64,000 bases of DNA from assembly GCF_025766255.1 (NCBI RefSeq), contig NW_026516753.1, positions 1 through 64,000 of the forward strand, given 5' to 3'. The first letter of the stretch is position 1, and the number at the start of each line of letters is the position of its first letter. The stretch is from Zychaea mexicana. Lineage: Eukaryota > Mucoromycota > Mucoromycetes > Mucorales > Lichtheimiaceae. The notes beneath the pieces were generated by a model. It was not told where the DNA came from. It made no database searches and saw nothing but the letters and a program-made list of their open reading frames with translations. The position numbers were made by a program, and so were the translations under genes. Positions 21,601-34,034 of the stretch are shown here, one piece after another.

Positions 21601-22017
21601 TATTAATGATCGGTAGTCGAGTAATGGTGGCTCGAGCAAGAGGATGGAAGCCTTAGGATGCTGCTTCCGCAGCCGCATAAACCATACGTGGCTAGACAAC
21701 GTTCCTTTATAGAATCATGATAGCAGCAGTATGAGGGTCAATCTACTTATTATGGAATCTTTTATAGATTTATCAAATGAAAAAAAAACAAGCTGTTGCA
21801 CACCTCCCACAACTACAAAGTCGTATGCTTTTACCAGCGAAGAGTCACTGCCGTAGCAAGTGCTAGCGGGTGATCGCCGTAGACGGGTCACGACAGCATC
21901 GGGTAAAAAATGTAGAGGTACGACAAAGAGCTGAGCGGACAGTAGACAGGTTGCCAATAGCAGTGCCACGGCACTTGGTAGAATCAAGATGGTCTGTAAA
22001 GCATATTCTAATAGCAT
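18657..22017 (-). CDS. Large acidic protein with N-terminal membrane segment, unidentified
   Basis: Exons 22017-21804, 21704-21553, 21482-21116 and 21001-18657 close in frame to 1025 residues. Residues about 5-40 are hydrophobic (QTILILPSAVALLLATCLLS), a signal-anchor or membrane helix. The first junction creates YDFVVVGGGTLSSHVWF, followed by KQHPKASILLLEPP; this resembles a Rossmann-type beta-alpha-beta start, but the third glycine of GxGxxG is missing. A folded-looking region continues to about residue 430. The rest is extremely low in complexity: a poly-Asp run, poly-Gln, long Glu/Asp/Ser stretches, and a basic nuclear-signal-like tail (KKKRKAKKAKKRA). I do not recognise the family. The exon 1-2 junction is the least certain step; an independent downstream gene starting near 21038 is an alternative. 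Confidence 0.55.
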
Positions 22018-22608
22018 GGTTTTTTCCTCTTTGTTTTGAATTAAAAAATATAAAAAGGTACTTATTCTAAAAGAAGAGCAAAATGGAAAGAAAAGAGAAG
22101 GAGCGAGGATCAAGAGTGTCAGTCCAAGGTTCGACTCACCCCCTATTTTCCACTCTGTATAGTACTTTTTTTTGTATCCTTTCCCTTGTCGCCATTTTTT
22201 CTCTCCTGTTCTTGATCTTCATCATCATTGAAAAAGCTATCAGCTGAAAACGATACAGGCAGCAGTAGCAGGCTGTCAATAGCGGTATAGCCTCCCTATT
22301 TCTCATGGCTAAATCAACGACATGAAATGCATAATATTCCCCGGATTCAATGGCGCTGTAAGGTGGCATCATTGTTCGTGGTGGCGAAAATAGCATGTAC
22401 ATCCCCAAAACAATGCACTTTTTTTTCTCTTTTGTGTTCAATTTTGCTCATTGTCTGATATTGGAGTTGTGTGATTACTATCGATCTAATCCATGCGCAT
22501 ATATAAAATGGACGTCCTTTTCCTTCTTAGCCATTCGTTATTTCTTACGTTTCTGTTCCCTTCTAACAAATACACCCAGCCCTTTCCCTTAACACCTGCT
22601 TTGCTCCA

Positions 22609-23308
22609 ATGGCCTTGTCTGTCGCTATCCTTCCCCCATCTCACGATAGCGACATGCTCATGTCCAAGTACCAGCATCATCATCAATCGTTACCTCCTAC
22701 TCCGCCATCACCACAGCCTATAAGCAACCGAGACGCCCACAGCCATCGACACTCATGGTCCCGTAAACCACAGCTATGTGAGATATCCGAAGAAACCGAC
22801 GACGAAAACTCATTGATGCAGATGCACGAAACCACACAATTCATCTTGCAGGAGATCAAGCAGTTGGCCCAAGATGCGATTGAAGCAGACGCTCGAGCAG
22901 AGTCGTTTCAACGGCAATATATGGAAACACGAGATGAGCTGGATGCTCTCAAGTTGGCACATACGAGTATACTGCAACGGTTGCAGCAGTATCAAGATCA
23001 GCAGCAGCAGCAGCAACAACAGCCATATAATCGTTATCGCTACTATCCTGCTAAGCAGCAGCAGCAGCGCTATGTAAATCTATATAAGCAGCAACCATCC
23101 TCATTATCCTCTACTTCTTCTTCTACCACTGCCTCTACTACGCTAAAAACCGCATTCTCGAAAAAGAAGAAACTGTAAGTACTTGACAGCTACAGCGCTC
23201 TAAGCTTAGTAGATAGGATTGACCTGCGATCTAAAACTTATCCTTATTTCTAGCTCTTCATCACTTCCAAGCAAACTTATCCGCTTTCTGGGATTGAGCC
23301 GTAAATAA
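22609..23308 (+). CDS. Small coiled-coil, Gln-rich protein
   Basis: Exons 22609-23174 and 23254-23308 (intron GTAAGT...TTCTAG) give 206 residues. The N-terminal 60 residues are His/Pro/Ser-rich. Residues about 65-130 form a predicted coiled coil (MHETTQFILQEIKQLAQDAI; RDELDALKLAHTSILQRLQQ) with heptad-spaced hydrophobics. A poly-Gln run, a Tyr/Gln-rich patch and a Ser/Thr linker follow. The C-terminus is basic (AFSKKKKL, then exon-2 PSKLIRFLGLSRK). No family could be named. The architecture suggests a small scaffold or adaptor, but that is inference. It is divergent from the acidic gene at 18657-22017, sharing an upstream region of about 590 bp. Confidence 0.65.
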
Positions 23309-24081
23309 CAACACCGTTCAATATGAATCTTTCTTCCTTCTTGTGCATATACCTCCCCATCCTTTCATTTTATATGGTTCCTTTTTCTTATTATGGCTCC
23401 CATTGTTCTTTTTTTTACCGTTTTAGCTTATACAATACAGTAATGACGCAATAAGCTATATAGCCAACAATAGCGATAGCAACTGTTTCTCTCATGTCAA
23501 TAACTATTACTCTGTTCATGCACATACGACGACACCCACATCTTAAGCAATACAGTAATGTAGATACCCTCCCAAAAAAAGGTAACATCGTGAAAAAAAA
23601 TAAAATGTCCTTATTGTAAGTTTCTCTCTCTTCCGCCCCCCTCGCTTTGTAGAAGCTTAATGGTATTATCACTGTTGAGCATTTCCACGAAGAACCCTTA
23701 TTTATTTGGTTGCTGCAGCCTCCCCCCCTTTAGCGGTTCGTCCAGCCTTTTTTTTCTCTCAAAGGGAGGTGCGCTACATGTCGCGTCAGTAACACCAAAC
23801 AAAATCCCTAACAGAAAATAAAAATAGAACTTTGATTGCTTTAATAACCAAGCCTATATCCGTTTGCATGGTCAAAAAACCCTAAACCAACGCGTTGCCT
23901 CTCGTGCAACAATCCAAAAAGGTTGCCCGCTTCTTTCACTTTTCATTGGATGAGAAAGTTAAAATGTTTCAGCAACAAAAACGAAAAACATTTCTTTTTC
24001 GCTCTTTCGCTTTTTCTCTATTTCCCCATCGCATTTGAAAGCTTTTTTTTTTTTTTTCGCTACAGAAAAAGAAAATTTATA
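23309..24081. other. Intergenic region and probable 5' UTR intron
   Basis: Before the KH-protein start codon a long poly-T tract ends in CGCTACAG at about 24059-24066, a strong acceptor site. An upstream in-frame stretch without relation to the protein suggests the 5' UTR of the KH gene is spliced here. CT- and T-rich stretches near 23700-24060 fit a fungal promoter. No other gene was seen. Confidence 0.45.
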
Positions 24082-27000
24082 ATGGACAATCGATCACCTA
24101 CAACAGACATGTCGGCAGTACCGCCCCCACCATCGCTTACTAACAGCGGTGGTGGCCCTGTCAATTTTAACGATGCCTTGTCAAAAGCCAGAGCTATTGC
24201 TGAAAAGCTCAAGAAACAGAATCCTGGAGGAGCGGCGCCACCAGCTGCTGCACCTTCTGGTGAGTTTGTGATGAGAGAGACAGAGAGTGCGCATCATCAG
24301 GATCATGTTCTTTTGGAACTGACTTTTATATAAAAATAAAACGCTCATTTAGCTGGTGTGAAACGTGGCCACCGTGATGACGGTTACGATGACGAATATC
24401 AACCACAGTCTTCTTATCGTAGTGGTGATTACTATGACGACCAGCGTGATACCAAGCGTGGCATGTACGACCGCTGTAAGTAAAAACGGTAGTTAGCAGC
24501 AGTAGCAATAGTAATAGTAGCTTTGACACAAAAGAAAGAAACACGTGAGAAGGTGATGATTGATAAGAGTAAATATTTTGGGAATAGATGAAGCAACATC
24601 TTCGCGACCTCGGTATGGCCTCGGTTCAGAGGAAAGAAAATCAATGTCGTCAGGAGGCGGCGGATACGGTGGTTATGGTGCTGCTGCTGCTGCTGGTGGT
24701 GGCTCCAACGAAGCATATATTCAAGAAGAGTGCTCTGTACCCAACCACATGGTCGGCTTATTGATTGGCAAAGGTGGCGACAATTTGAAAAAGATTGAGC
24801 GCATGTCTGGTGCCAAAGTGCAAATTGCCCCAGGTAAGAAAAAGTTTATGGAGATTGTGAAAGGGGCCGTCTGATAGAGTTGAAGGACATTGTTGGAAAT
24901 GCTGACCTTTTTTTCTTTGTATTAGATATGGGTGAATTGGAACGAAAGGTGCATATGACGGGTGAAGAGGATCAAGTCAAGATTGCCAGAGACATGATCC
25001 AGCAGATTGTTGATGATACTCGTAACAACGAATCCACACGCTACGGTGGTGCGCGCGGTGGTGCTGCGCCTGGAGATGCAATGTCGGCGGGAGCAGGAGG
25101 TGCTATGGGTGGCAGTTATGGCCCACCCGCGTCGCGTAATAATGGCAATGATACTACCATGATGGTCCCAGGTAGCAAAGTCGGATTGATCATTGGCCGT
25201 GGTGGCGAAACGATTCGTGATCTTGAAGAGCGTAGTGGTGCAAAAATCACTATCATCCCTGAAAACAATGGTGGTGAACGCTCTGGCGAACGTTGCATCA
25301 GCATCTCTGGCGAGTCACCTGCTGTGCAGCGTGCCAAGGCACTCATTGATGAGATTGTTAGTGACGCGCCTGCGCATGCCACGACAAGTGTAAGTCTTTT
25401 ATTTTGACTTGGCACACTATCAAGAGCAAAAATAATAATAATGAGAGATTATGGTATTGACCATGATTTTTTAATTATGTTATGTAATTTTAAAGGTTGC
25501 TCCTAGCCGTGATTGGACTGCTTATCGTCAGCAGCATTATCAGCCTCATGGTGGAGATCGTGGTGGACGAGGCGGACCAGGAGGAGACGACGATAGCTAT
25601 GGTGCCTATGGTGGTGGTGGTCGCGGCGGCGGCCCTCGCGGCGGCGACGAAGGTCGCAGTTCATACGGACCTCCTCAAGATCGTGGCTATGGACGTGGCC
25701 GATTCAACAACTACTACAACAACGAGGAAGAGGAGGGTGAAAAAGAATCCGTGCAAGTTCCACAAAATGCAGTCGGTTTTATCATTGGCAAACGTAAGTT
25801 GATTTTTTGAGCATATAAATATATGTGACAGCACTTACAATTTACTTGAGCAAATTTTAATATATGAATATAGGTGGTGATACTGTACGTGCGTTGCAAG
25901 ATCAGTCCGGTGCTCGTATCAAGGTTGATCCTAACGGTGATCCCAATGCCCCTGAGAGAACCATTAGTATTTTCGGTAAGTGGTTTTGCAACAACATGAT
26001 CGCCCACTACGATTTTGCATGTTTTGTATGGAAGAACTTGTTTATGAGTGCTGTGTGTGAATCTTGCTTCGTAACTTCCTCCTACAACAAAAAACAAATA
26101 CGTTATATTATCGATTGAACAAACAGGTAACCCTGATGCTGTTGCACTGGCCAAACAACTGATCGAGGACAAGGTCGCGGAAGGAAATGTACATGATTAT
26201 GTTCCACTTTATTATTATTATGCTATGTGTGAAAAGAGCGGGTATAGGAAAAAAAAAAGCGTGTGTGTGTGTTATTCTAGGATACGTTTCGTCCATGCGA
26301 TAGAAAAAACGGCGCACGTTTTCTTTTTTTCCTTCTTCTTTGGTAGGATCGTGTTGCGAAGGGTTGTGACCGACTAACCCTCTTTGCCTCCTTCCCCACG
26401 TTTTTTTGTTACTTGTGCGTTGTTGTAAACAGGCTAACCGTGATCGCAATGCCGGTGGTGGTGGTCGATTTGGCCATGATGGTGGTCGACGCGGGTAAGT
26501 CTCTCTCCTGCCATTATTCTTAACCAAATTGAAATCAATTTTGCTAAATGGGTGCTATCTATTAAATGTATATATAGTGGATATCGTGGCTATGGCAACG
26601 ATCGCTACGGCGGTCACCATCACAACAACAACCGCTATCACCAGCAGCATCATCAACAACAGTATCAAGATGACAGGGGCAATGGTGGTGATAGTAGTGC
26701 CAGTGGTTACGATTACTCGCAATATCAACAGTACTACGCGCAATACGGTGGCTATGACCAATACCAGCAGCAGGTGGCAGCGGCGGCTGCACAGCAAGGC
26801 ACCGGTGAACAAGGCACGGATTTAACACAAGGTACTATCTTAAACTTTAGGGAATTGGGCTGCTCAACTGTGAATAGGTAATTATCAGTACAACGGTTAT
26901 CCCTACAACTACGGCGGCCAGCCAGGAGCCCCAGCAACTTTAACAGACGATGCTCCATCAAGCAATAAGGCTGAAGGAAACGGTGACGAAACGAAGACCA

Positions 27001-27311
27001 CGACGGACGAGCGCGAGTCTAAGGATCCAGCAACAGCAGCTGAAGAACAAGGAGGTAGCAAGGATCAAGCGGACTATTATGCACAATATTATGGTCAGGG
27101 TACCACTACTGCTGGTGGTGATGGAGCTGGAGATGATCAGCAACAACAGCAAGGACAATGGACACAGGAAGCCTACTATCAATGGTATCAACAGTATTAT
27201 GGTCAGCAATATGCTGCTGCTGCTGCTTCTCAACAGCAGAATCAAGATGGTCAACAGCAGCAACCTGAAAATGAGCAACAACATGAGCAATCCACTGATA
27301 ATGATGCTTGA
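24082..27311 (+). CDS. Three-KH-domain RNA/ssDNA-binding protein (FUBP/KSRP-like)
   Basis: Ten exons close in frame to 740 residues: 24082-24259, 24353-24475, 24588-24833, 24926-25389, 25496-25793, 25874-25975, 26127-26188, 26433-26494, 26578-26831 and 26878-27311. KH1 (about 145-210) has GLLIGKGGDNLKKIERMSGA, KH2 (about 250-325) has VGLIIGRGGETIRDLEERSG, and KH3 (about 425-490) has VGFIIGKRGDTVRALQDQSG; each has an intact GxxG loop. The N-terminus contains FNDALSKARAIAEKLKKQN, a helix typical of far-upstream-element-binding proteins. The linkers are Gly/Arg-rich. The C-terminal quarter is Gln/Tyr-rich, with QEAYYQWYQQYYGQQYA resembling the FUBP tyrosine motifs. It likely binds pyrimidine/AU-rich single strands in mRNA control or transcription. 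Splicing cuts KH3 inside its GxxG loop. Confidence 0.88.
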
Positions 27312-27349
27312 AAAAGAAAATGACCCAAGACTCTTTCCTTTATATCTGT

Positions 27350-27376
27350 TTCTCTCTCTCTCTCTCTCTCTCTCTC
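27350..27376. repeat. (TC)n microsatellite
   Basis: About 13 TC units in the 3' UTR region just after the KH-protein stop codon. Confidence 0.9.
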
Positions 27377-27699
27377 ACATATCTCTATAAGCTGTCGTAA
27401 AACAAAGTTATTGTAAAAAATGATGAATAATGTTTTTACTGTAGTATGTGTGGTGTGCTACAGCAACAGTAAGTTTCTTTTCAAGGAAAAAGGGAGAAAA
27501 GGATGCAGATGAAGTTATGCTAGAGAGGAGAGAACCAAAAAAGATGATGAGGGAAGGGAGGATAGCTAGAAAGGAAGGAGAGGAGTGGGGGCTGGGTATA
27601 GTAGCTTTTTTTTAAGAGGAGGCAGGAAAGTTAAGCAACTTGGATCATATCTAAAAGGGGGCGGCTTTGGGGGTTGGTGGTTAACAAGGAAAAGGGGGC

Positions 27700-30600
27700 T
27701 TACTCTTCTTCCTTGACATCTTCAAGCATGCTACTACTACCACCGCTGCTTGCACAGCTGTGACGGTTTGTACTGTTTCTTTTGGATGAGGAAGAAGACG
27801 ACGATGCGGTTGTGGCGATACCAGGCTGCTGTTGTTGTTGTGGTGGTGGTGTGGTGTTGACGGCAGAGGTGGGTGTCTTGATGTACCCTCCTTTGCCGCT
27901 CAGATTGAGTGTGTCAAGTAAGGTGTGGTACAAGAACTTGTACGCCCAAACGTTGCCCCGCATGCGTCGAATGTCAACAATGTACAATCCAGGAAGATTC
28001 TTGATCTTGCACAATTCCACGCTGAATCTGACTTCTTCACCCGGATCCACCACCGGATCGCCGTACACTGTCTCACCCACTTGTTGGTGGGTCAAAGTTG
28101 TTGTTGTTGTTGTTGTTGTCGTCACATCGTGTGTGCTATTATTAAACTCTGCAGCAGCAGCAGCAGTAGCAGCAGCGGCGGCACAAGAGGTAGGAGTAGT
28201 AGCACCGCCTGCGCCTGTATTGTTGTTGTTGTTATTTGCAAGTTGATTAGCACCGCTGCGCCTCAACAGTTTACGGAACGGGGCACTGGTGCTCATTCGG
28301 CGCTTCTTGTCTGTGCGCGAGTTGGAAGAAGACGAAGTCGTGCTCGATTCTTGTGACGACGGTCGCTGTTGCTGTTTTCGACGTTGACGGACACCTTTGA
28401 GCTTGTACTCGCCATCTTTCTTCACATCAATGCCCATCGATAATAATGCTTGCTTGACTTCTACCAAAACGTCGACGGGGGAACCAGAGGTAAGTGCTTC
28501 TTGATCCACAGCACCATGATGCGTTCGTAGCTTGCTGTCATTAAAGTCGACTGCATAAGATTTGCCAAGCGGCATGGCACGCTGCAATGAGCTGAGGGGC
28601 CGATCCGTAAGCATATCGCCACCGCCGCCGTGATGATGATGATGATAATGGGGTCCATGGCGCGTGCCTGTACACATTTTTTTGTTCTTCAGTGTTAATG
28701 ATGGATATTTTAAATTGACATTTGTGTTGGAGACTTACTGAGAGGCTTCTTCTTGAACCAGTCCATCAGCTTTTTGCCAGCACTCTTGTGCTTATCCTTG
28801 TCATGGATGACGGTCTGTTCGGACACAGACGGCATTACATGCATTGAGCTGCGAGGCAATGCATCAGTAGCAGCTTCAGATGGAGTCGTACGATCTTTTC
28901 CAACCACGACGCGCTTCAATCCGCTGTACCGCTGCTGTTGCTGACCATTGCTGCCGCTAGCCAAAACGCTCTGTGCGCGTTCACGTGTGCCTGTCTTGTT
29001 GTTGTTGCTGTTGCGTGCAAATGACATGGCAGCAGCTGCACCCTTCTTACTGCTATTGCCGTTTCCATAAAATCTGCTGCCGGAAGACGACGACGCATCG
29101 TGCTGTTGCAAATGATCGGTCACGGAATTAACCAACAGACTGAGTGCCTTCCGTCGCGTGCCTCGTGTATTGTTAGTAGTAATGTTTTCTGTGTCTTCAT
29201 GAGTATGCTTGTGATGATGCTTAAATGGTTGTGGAGAAATGGCAGATGAGGGTGAACGTTGACGTCTATTGTTGTGGGATGGCGTGGATGATGCAATGTT
29301 GTTGTTCTTGTTGTTGCTGCGGGTGGTAATAGTGGCAGCAGCAGCAGCAGTAGTAGGCGTTTGCGGTGTGCTCATGCTCATTAACGATTGTTGTTCAGGT
29401 TGAGGTGTTGGCTGTTCGGGTGACTGTTGTTGATTGTTTTGACGTTGTATGCTGGACAAGAATTTGGCTTGTAAAATGGAGCCATTGGCGGTTGCAGCCG
29501 TGCTGTTGGAGGATGGTGGTGGTAGTTCGGTCGTAGCAGCAGTGGCAGCAGCAGCAGCAGCGTTGGCGGCAGGTACGTCTTGTTCTGAAACAGCAGGACC
29601 AGTAACAACAACAGCAGTGTCGCTCTTGTTGCTAGGATCGGGAATGTCCGAGACTTTTTCGGCAGTGGATTCCGAAGATTCTGTATGCATGGATGCTGGC
29701 AACTCTAATGCCGAAATATCTGGAGCAGACGATGCAAGATCCGTTGCCGTCATTGTGCCCTTGACATTGCATTCGTCGTTCATGTGTGTCACCGCCGTCG
29801 ATTTTTCATCGCCATCGTTCTGTTGTTGTTGTTGTTGTTGTTGTTTGTCAGACGAAGAAGGCGAAACGGACATGATCATGATGGAGCTGTCACGACTCTT
29901 AGGATTGTTATTCTTGCCATCCTCTTTTGACACACGTGCATCGTCGGAATCGACTTCCATGGACTGTATTGCGGCAGGTACGGTTTGGTCGTCGTCGTCA
30001 TCTTGGTCGTCATCGGAACTTGTTGCCGAGATTTCTTGAGCGGCATGTTCTGCTGGAGGATGATCGTCGTCGAACAGAGGTCCCGTGGGTTGCACTGTAC
30101 CACCCTCCCTTTTCTGCTGCTGCTGCTGCTGCTGCGGTGATGCTGTTGCAAGAGCAGTGGTTCGTTGCTGGTGATGGATGGGTAAATCAGATTGTTGTAT
30201 GGCCTGTACTTCAAGATCCTTTGCGTTCTTTCCGAACAAATCGCGATGAGGCCTTAACCAATTGTGTTCCATAATGATCTGCATAGTACATCGCTTGGCG
30301 GGATCCGGCACGAGCATCTTTTGCAGCAGATCCCTTGCGTCGTCGCTGACATAGTCGGGAAATGCAAGCTGTGTGTTCAGAATATACTTGTACAGCAGGT
30401 TGATATTGTCGCCCTCCGGGTTGGCGGGATCGTCGTCGAAGGGCAGGTAGCCACACAGCATGGCGTACAGAATCACACCGCAGGACCAGATATCGACGGC
30501 GGAGCCTACGTACATTCCCTCGCTGACGACGAGTTCGGGAGCTGCATAGCAGGGCGAGCCACATGATGTGGCCATCAAGTCGTTTTTGGCAGAAGTGAAT

Positions 30601-32205
30601 TGGTTTGCAAATCCAAAGTCAGTGATGATAATGTTACGATCTCGGTCGAGCAGTAGGTTTTCCTAACAACAACAATGATTTCGAATTGAGCGTTCTTTTT
30701 CTATTTTTTATGATTATTGCATGGCGTACATGGGGGAGGTTCTTTTGTCCCAGAACATAGTCATAGCGATAACGAAATAATGGAAATTAGAAAATAAGCT
30801 GGGAAGGGTGCAAGATACATACCAATTTTAAGTCTCGATGGACAATGTGCTTTTGATGCATGTAATGCACACCACTGATCAGCTGTGCAAATAGTCGACA
30901 CGCATCGCGTTCCTTCAGGTATCGATGGGCAAGGATGTACTCAAACAGCTCGCCGCCTTTTGTGGGTTGCCAAAGAGTTAATAACGGGAATACGGGGGGG
31001 AGGCTCCGTAAACTTTTGCTATAGTCACTATGTGTTTTACATTTAAATGTTTTACCTGAAGCGCATTGCAAGATAATCCCAATGTATTTCTCTGTCTCGA
31101 TCACGTCATAGAGTTTGACGATGTAGGGGTGGCAAACCGTCTAGTTTTAAACCATAGCGTGAGCAAGAAATAAACATATTAATGGTTAAAAGGATAGGGG
31201 GACTGCCGTTGGAGGGTGCGGAGGAGGGAGGATGTCTGCGTTGTATGTACGAAATAGGACGAGAGATCTGCTACATCCTCTTCTTCTTCTTCTTCTTCTT
31301 CTTCTTTTCTGGTGGATGTTGCTTCAATATGACGGTGGAATGATAAAAGATGATGTGGAAAGAAACAACATCTATTCCCCATATATACGAGCCTGCTGAA
31401 ATAGATTGATCTTCGTCTCCTACTTTGGCAGATGTTTCCCCCCTCCCCTGCCCTCCCGACTAGGTTGCTCGTCCCCACATAATAGTAGTAGTAGTAGTAC
31501 ATCTGAACGGATGAATGAACGCTTGATACTTTACTCTTAGAACAGATATTTCGCGTTCGACTTTGGTCATTCTAGACGACGAGTCAATGTGGTCTTTTTT
31601 AATCAGTTTGATGGCGACCTATAGAAATATACAATAGGGAACACATATAAATACACTAACAAAAAAACAGGACAACACATGCATCTCCTTCCAAATCCGC
31701 GCTTGGCAATTCTTTTTATTATCCATCGTCGTTCTCTATGCTGGTTACAAAACGGAGAGATCTCGTATATATATGAAAATAAGGGATTATTTACCTCTCG
31801 CCCGGATTCTATTTGAATGCCTAATTTGACTTTGCCAAACTCACCCTCACCGAGAGTGTGTAACAGCAGATACGGACCAAAGACGGTGGGCTTCCGACCA
31901 GCAGGTGGATGGTAGTGATACATGTGATAATAGTTCTGCCACCACGGCATGTTCTCTGCAGAAGAAGAAGACGATGACGACGACGACGATGTGATCGATT
32001 GCTGTTGCTGCTGCTCGTGTTGTCGCTGTACCGACCGTTGTAGTTCTGTAGGAGCCGTCACCGAGTATGACCGAGACGGTGGTGGGCCTACATTGGGCGA
32101 GAACACACTCGGAGTCTGAATAGCCGGAGCAGGCGGCGACTGGCTACTACTACTACTGCCGTCGACGGCTGCTGTGGCGTTTGAAGAGGAAACCACCATC
32201 GTCAT
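27700..32205 (-). CDS. KIN4: KIN4-like serine/threonine protein kinase (CAMK/SNF1-related)
   Basis: Exons 32205-31795, 31618-31535, 31140-31056, 30956-30823, 30662-28739 and 28667-27700 close in frame to 1201 residues. The kinase domain (about 115-395) starts [17 protein letters not shown] and has [38 protein letters not shown] and [19 protein letters not shown], so all catalytic residues are present. The insert [19 protein letters not shown] is characteristic of fungal KIN4-type kinases, which act in spindle-position and growth signalling. A long disordered Gln/Ser/Thr-rich region follows. A C-terminal KA1-like module (about 1090-1140: [35 protein letters not shown]) closes it. The start chosen is the first ATG after the (TC)n leader; an in-frame upstream extension to 32559 is low-complexity and unlikely. 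Confidence 0.88.
31278..31306. repeat. (TTC)n microsatellite in an intron
   Basis: About nine TTC units lie inside the second intron of the KIN4-like gene, on the minus strand a GAA-rich run. Confidence 0.85.
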
Positions 32206-32370
32206 GATGGAAGATGAGTGTTTGGTGAAATGAGAAAAGTGAAAGAGGGTGGAGAGAGAAGGAAAAAGTTGAAAGAGAAAGAGAAAAAGAGAAAATGTGC
32301 ACAGCAAGCACGAACGAAGAGCTGAAAAAGGCGGTCCAAAAACGTGACAGGGAGGACAAGCTTTTTTGCT

Positions 32371-32397
32371 GAGAGAAGAGAGAAGAGAGAAGAGAGA

Positions 32398-32444
<47 letters not shown>
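32371..32444. repeat. (GA)n microsatellite in the 5' leader of the kinase gene
   Basis: A GAGAGAAGA-type array passes into about 20 perfect GA units. On the coding strand it is a (TC)n tract about 165-240 nt upstream of the kinase start codon, the pyrimidine-rich type of promoter/leader common in fungi. Confidence 0.9.
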
Positions 32445-32448
<4 letters not shown>

Positions 32449-32921
32449 GGGGTGGGGGAGGAGGTGTAGAAAGAAGAAGAAGAGAGGGGAGGATTGGGGG
32501 ATGGTTGAACAGAAACACTTGGGGGATGGAGAAGGTGTGTCTCGTTTGGTGCAAAGCAAAGCAGGAGACTGTTAGAAGCTGGCAGTGGTAGTAGTAGTAC
32601 TAGTACTTAGCAGCGATTAAGGAGTAGAAGACATAGAACAGAGCCAAATCCGTAACACGAACCGGTCGGCTCTCGCTGCTTCAACGCCACAGAAGCCTTT
32701 GCGTTCACAGGCTACATGTTACACAAGGCAAACGCAGCGAGCAGATCAGCATGACCTTCCTTCCTTCCTTCCTTCTAAGTATTACTGCGCTATGTACTAG
32801 CCCATTATGTCCAATTAACGCAATGCTTGATGGAGAATATGCGGGTATTATTATTAATGCAAAAAAAAAAAACTAGAAAAAGGAAAATAAAAATGTACAA
32901 TAATGCTTCTTTTTTTATCAT

Positions 32922-32957
<36 letters not shown>
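32922..32957. repeat. (CTA)n microsatellite
   Basis: About twelve ACT/CTA units overlap the 3' end and stop codon region of the HAD-like gene on the minus strand. Confidence 0.85.
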
Positions 32958-34034
32958 ACCCACACCGTTTCTTCCTCGTCCGACATGTCCATGTGCTCCA
33001 CCTCGATCGTCTCGTACTCTATGTCATGGTGGTGCTCGTATCCATAGTGCTCGTCCTCGTCACCATCATCATCATCATCATTATCCCTGTATGCACCAGC
33101 CGATGCAAGGTCCTGCGGATAATAGCAATTGCGCAGCGGGCTGTGTGGTTTTGGGAAAAACGCAATTATCTCCTTCCAACTCGATACTCGTGTTACATTG
33201 GACGGCAGCGGCGCATGATGCTGCTGCTGCTGTCGCTGCTGCTGCTGCTGGTAGCTGTGGTGGTACAACTGCCGCGACATGGACGTCAACGTGTGTCCAC
33301 CCACCTTTTTGATACTGCCTTTGCTACCACTACTACTAATGCTTGTATGGTTCCACCGGTACTGGCCCTTGCGATCGTATAACAGCACTTCAATATCCTC
33401 CAATCCAGCACAATCCACAGCATGATCCAAATTGTCATCAATCAACACATCCACTCCAATCTCTTGACAAATGGCCGACTTTGGTTTGGATACATATTCC
33501 AGTTGTTCCGCATCGGACAATCCGAGATTGCAAAAATAGATGCTTTCAAAGATGCCTAATATCCCCCCGGTTATTGCTGTTAGATCAATGTTGCCACACG
33601 TGCAGCCCCAGTAACTGGTCCCCCTTCGACTGCTCTAGTAAGTGTCAGCAAAAAAAAATCTGTCAATTACCTGGATAATGCTTATCAACAAACTTTTTGG
33701 TTTCTTCAGCGATAAACTGTTGTCGCGAAGTAATAATAACCAACGTGAATTTCCGTTTTTTCAGCATTTTCAAAGCTTCCAACGCAAAATCGTGTATTGG
33801 TTGAATTTGTTCAAAGTGGCTGCTTTCGTAGAATTCGCGCACCTTGGCATGTGTGTCTTGAACGGATCCGCCCCATACCTTGTGGAAATCGTAAGTGTTG
33901 AAATCAGCCAACGTATAACTTGTGTTGTACACTTGGTTGTGCCAAAGCACCATGGCCTCCAACGTGTGTGCTAGCGTTTGATCCAAATCGACAGCAACGG
34001 TCTTGCGCTGTAGCTTTCTAAAGATCATGGGCAT
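32954..34034 (-). CDS. HAD-superfamily phosphatase / 5'-nucleotidase-like protein
   Basis: Exons 34034-33671 and 33555-32954 (GTAATT...TTAG intron) give 321 residues. HAD motif I is TVAVDLDQTLAHT (about residues 11-23, nucleophile and acid Asp of DxD). Motif II is VIITSR. The likely motif III Lys is KPKSAICQEIGVDV, and motif IV is VLIDDNLDHA. The cap between motifs I and II (NTYDFHKVWGGSVQDTHAKV) resembles deoxyribonucleotidase/NT5C-type small caps. So a phosphomonoesterase acting on a small phosphorylated metabolite or nucleotide is likely; the substrate is unknown. The last 110 residues are Gln/His/Asp-rich and disordered. The start chosen (MPMIFRKLQRK) lies just before the first strand; upstream in-frame sequence is poly-Thr leader without ATG. 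Confidence 0.8.

Noticed and set aside
22080..22140. tRNA-like B box GGTTCGACTCACC near 22126
   Set aside because: No matching A box, acceptor stem or terminator at proper distances.
26108..26527. 139-codon minus-strand frame inside the KH-protein gene
   Set aside because: It spans introns and exons of a well-supported gene on the other strand and has no family similarity.
32205..32559. N-terminal extension of the KIN4-like kinase to an ATG at 32559
   Set aside because: The extra 118 residues are (TC)n-derived Leu/Ser low complexity. The ATG at 32205 precedes ordinary protein sequence.
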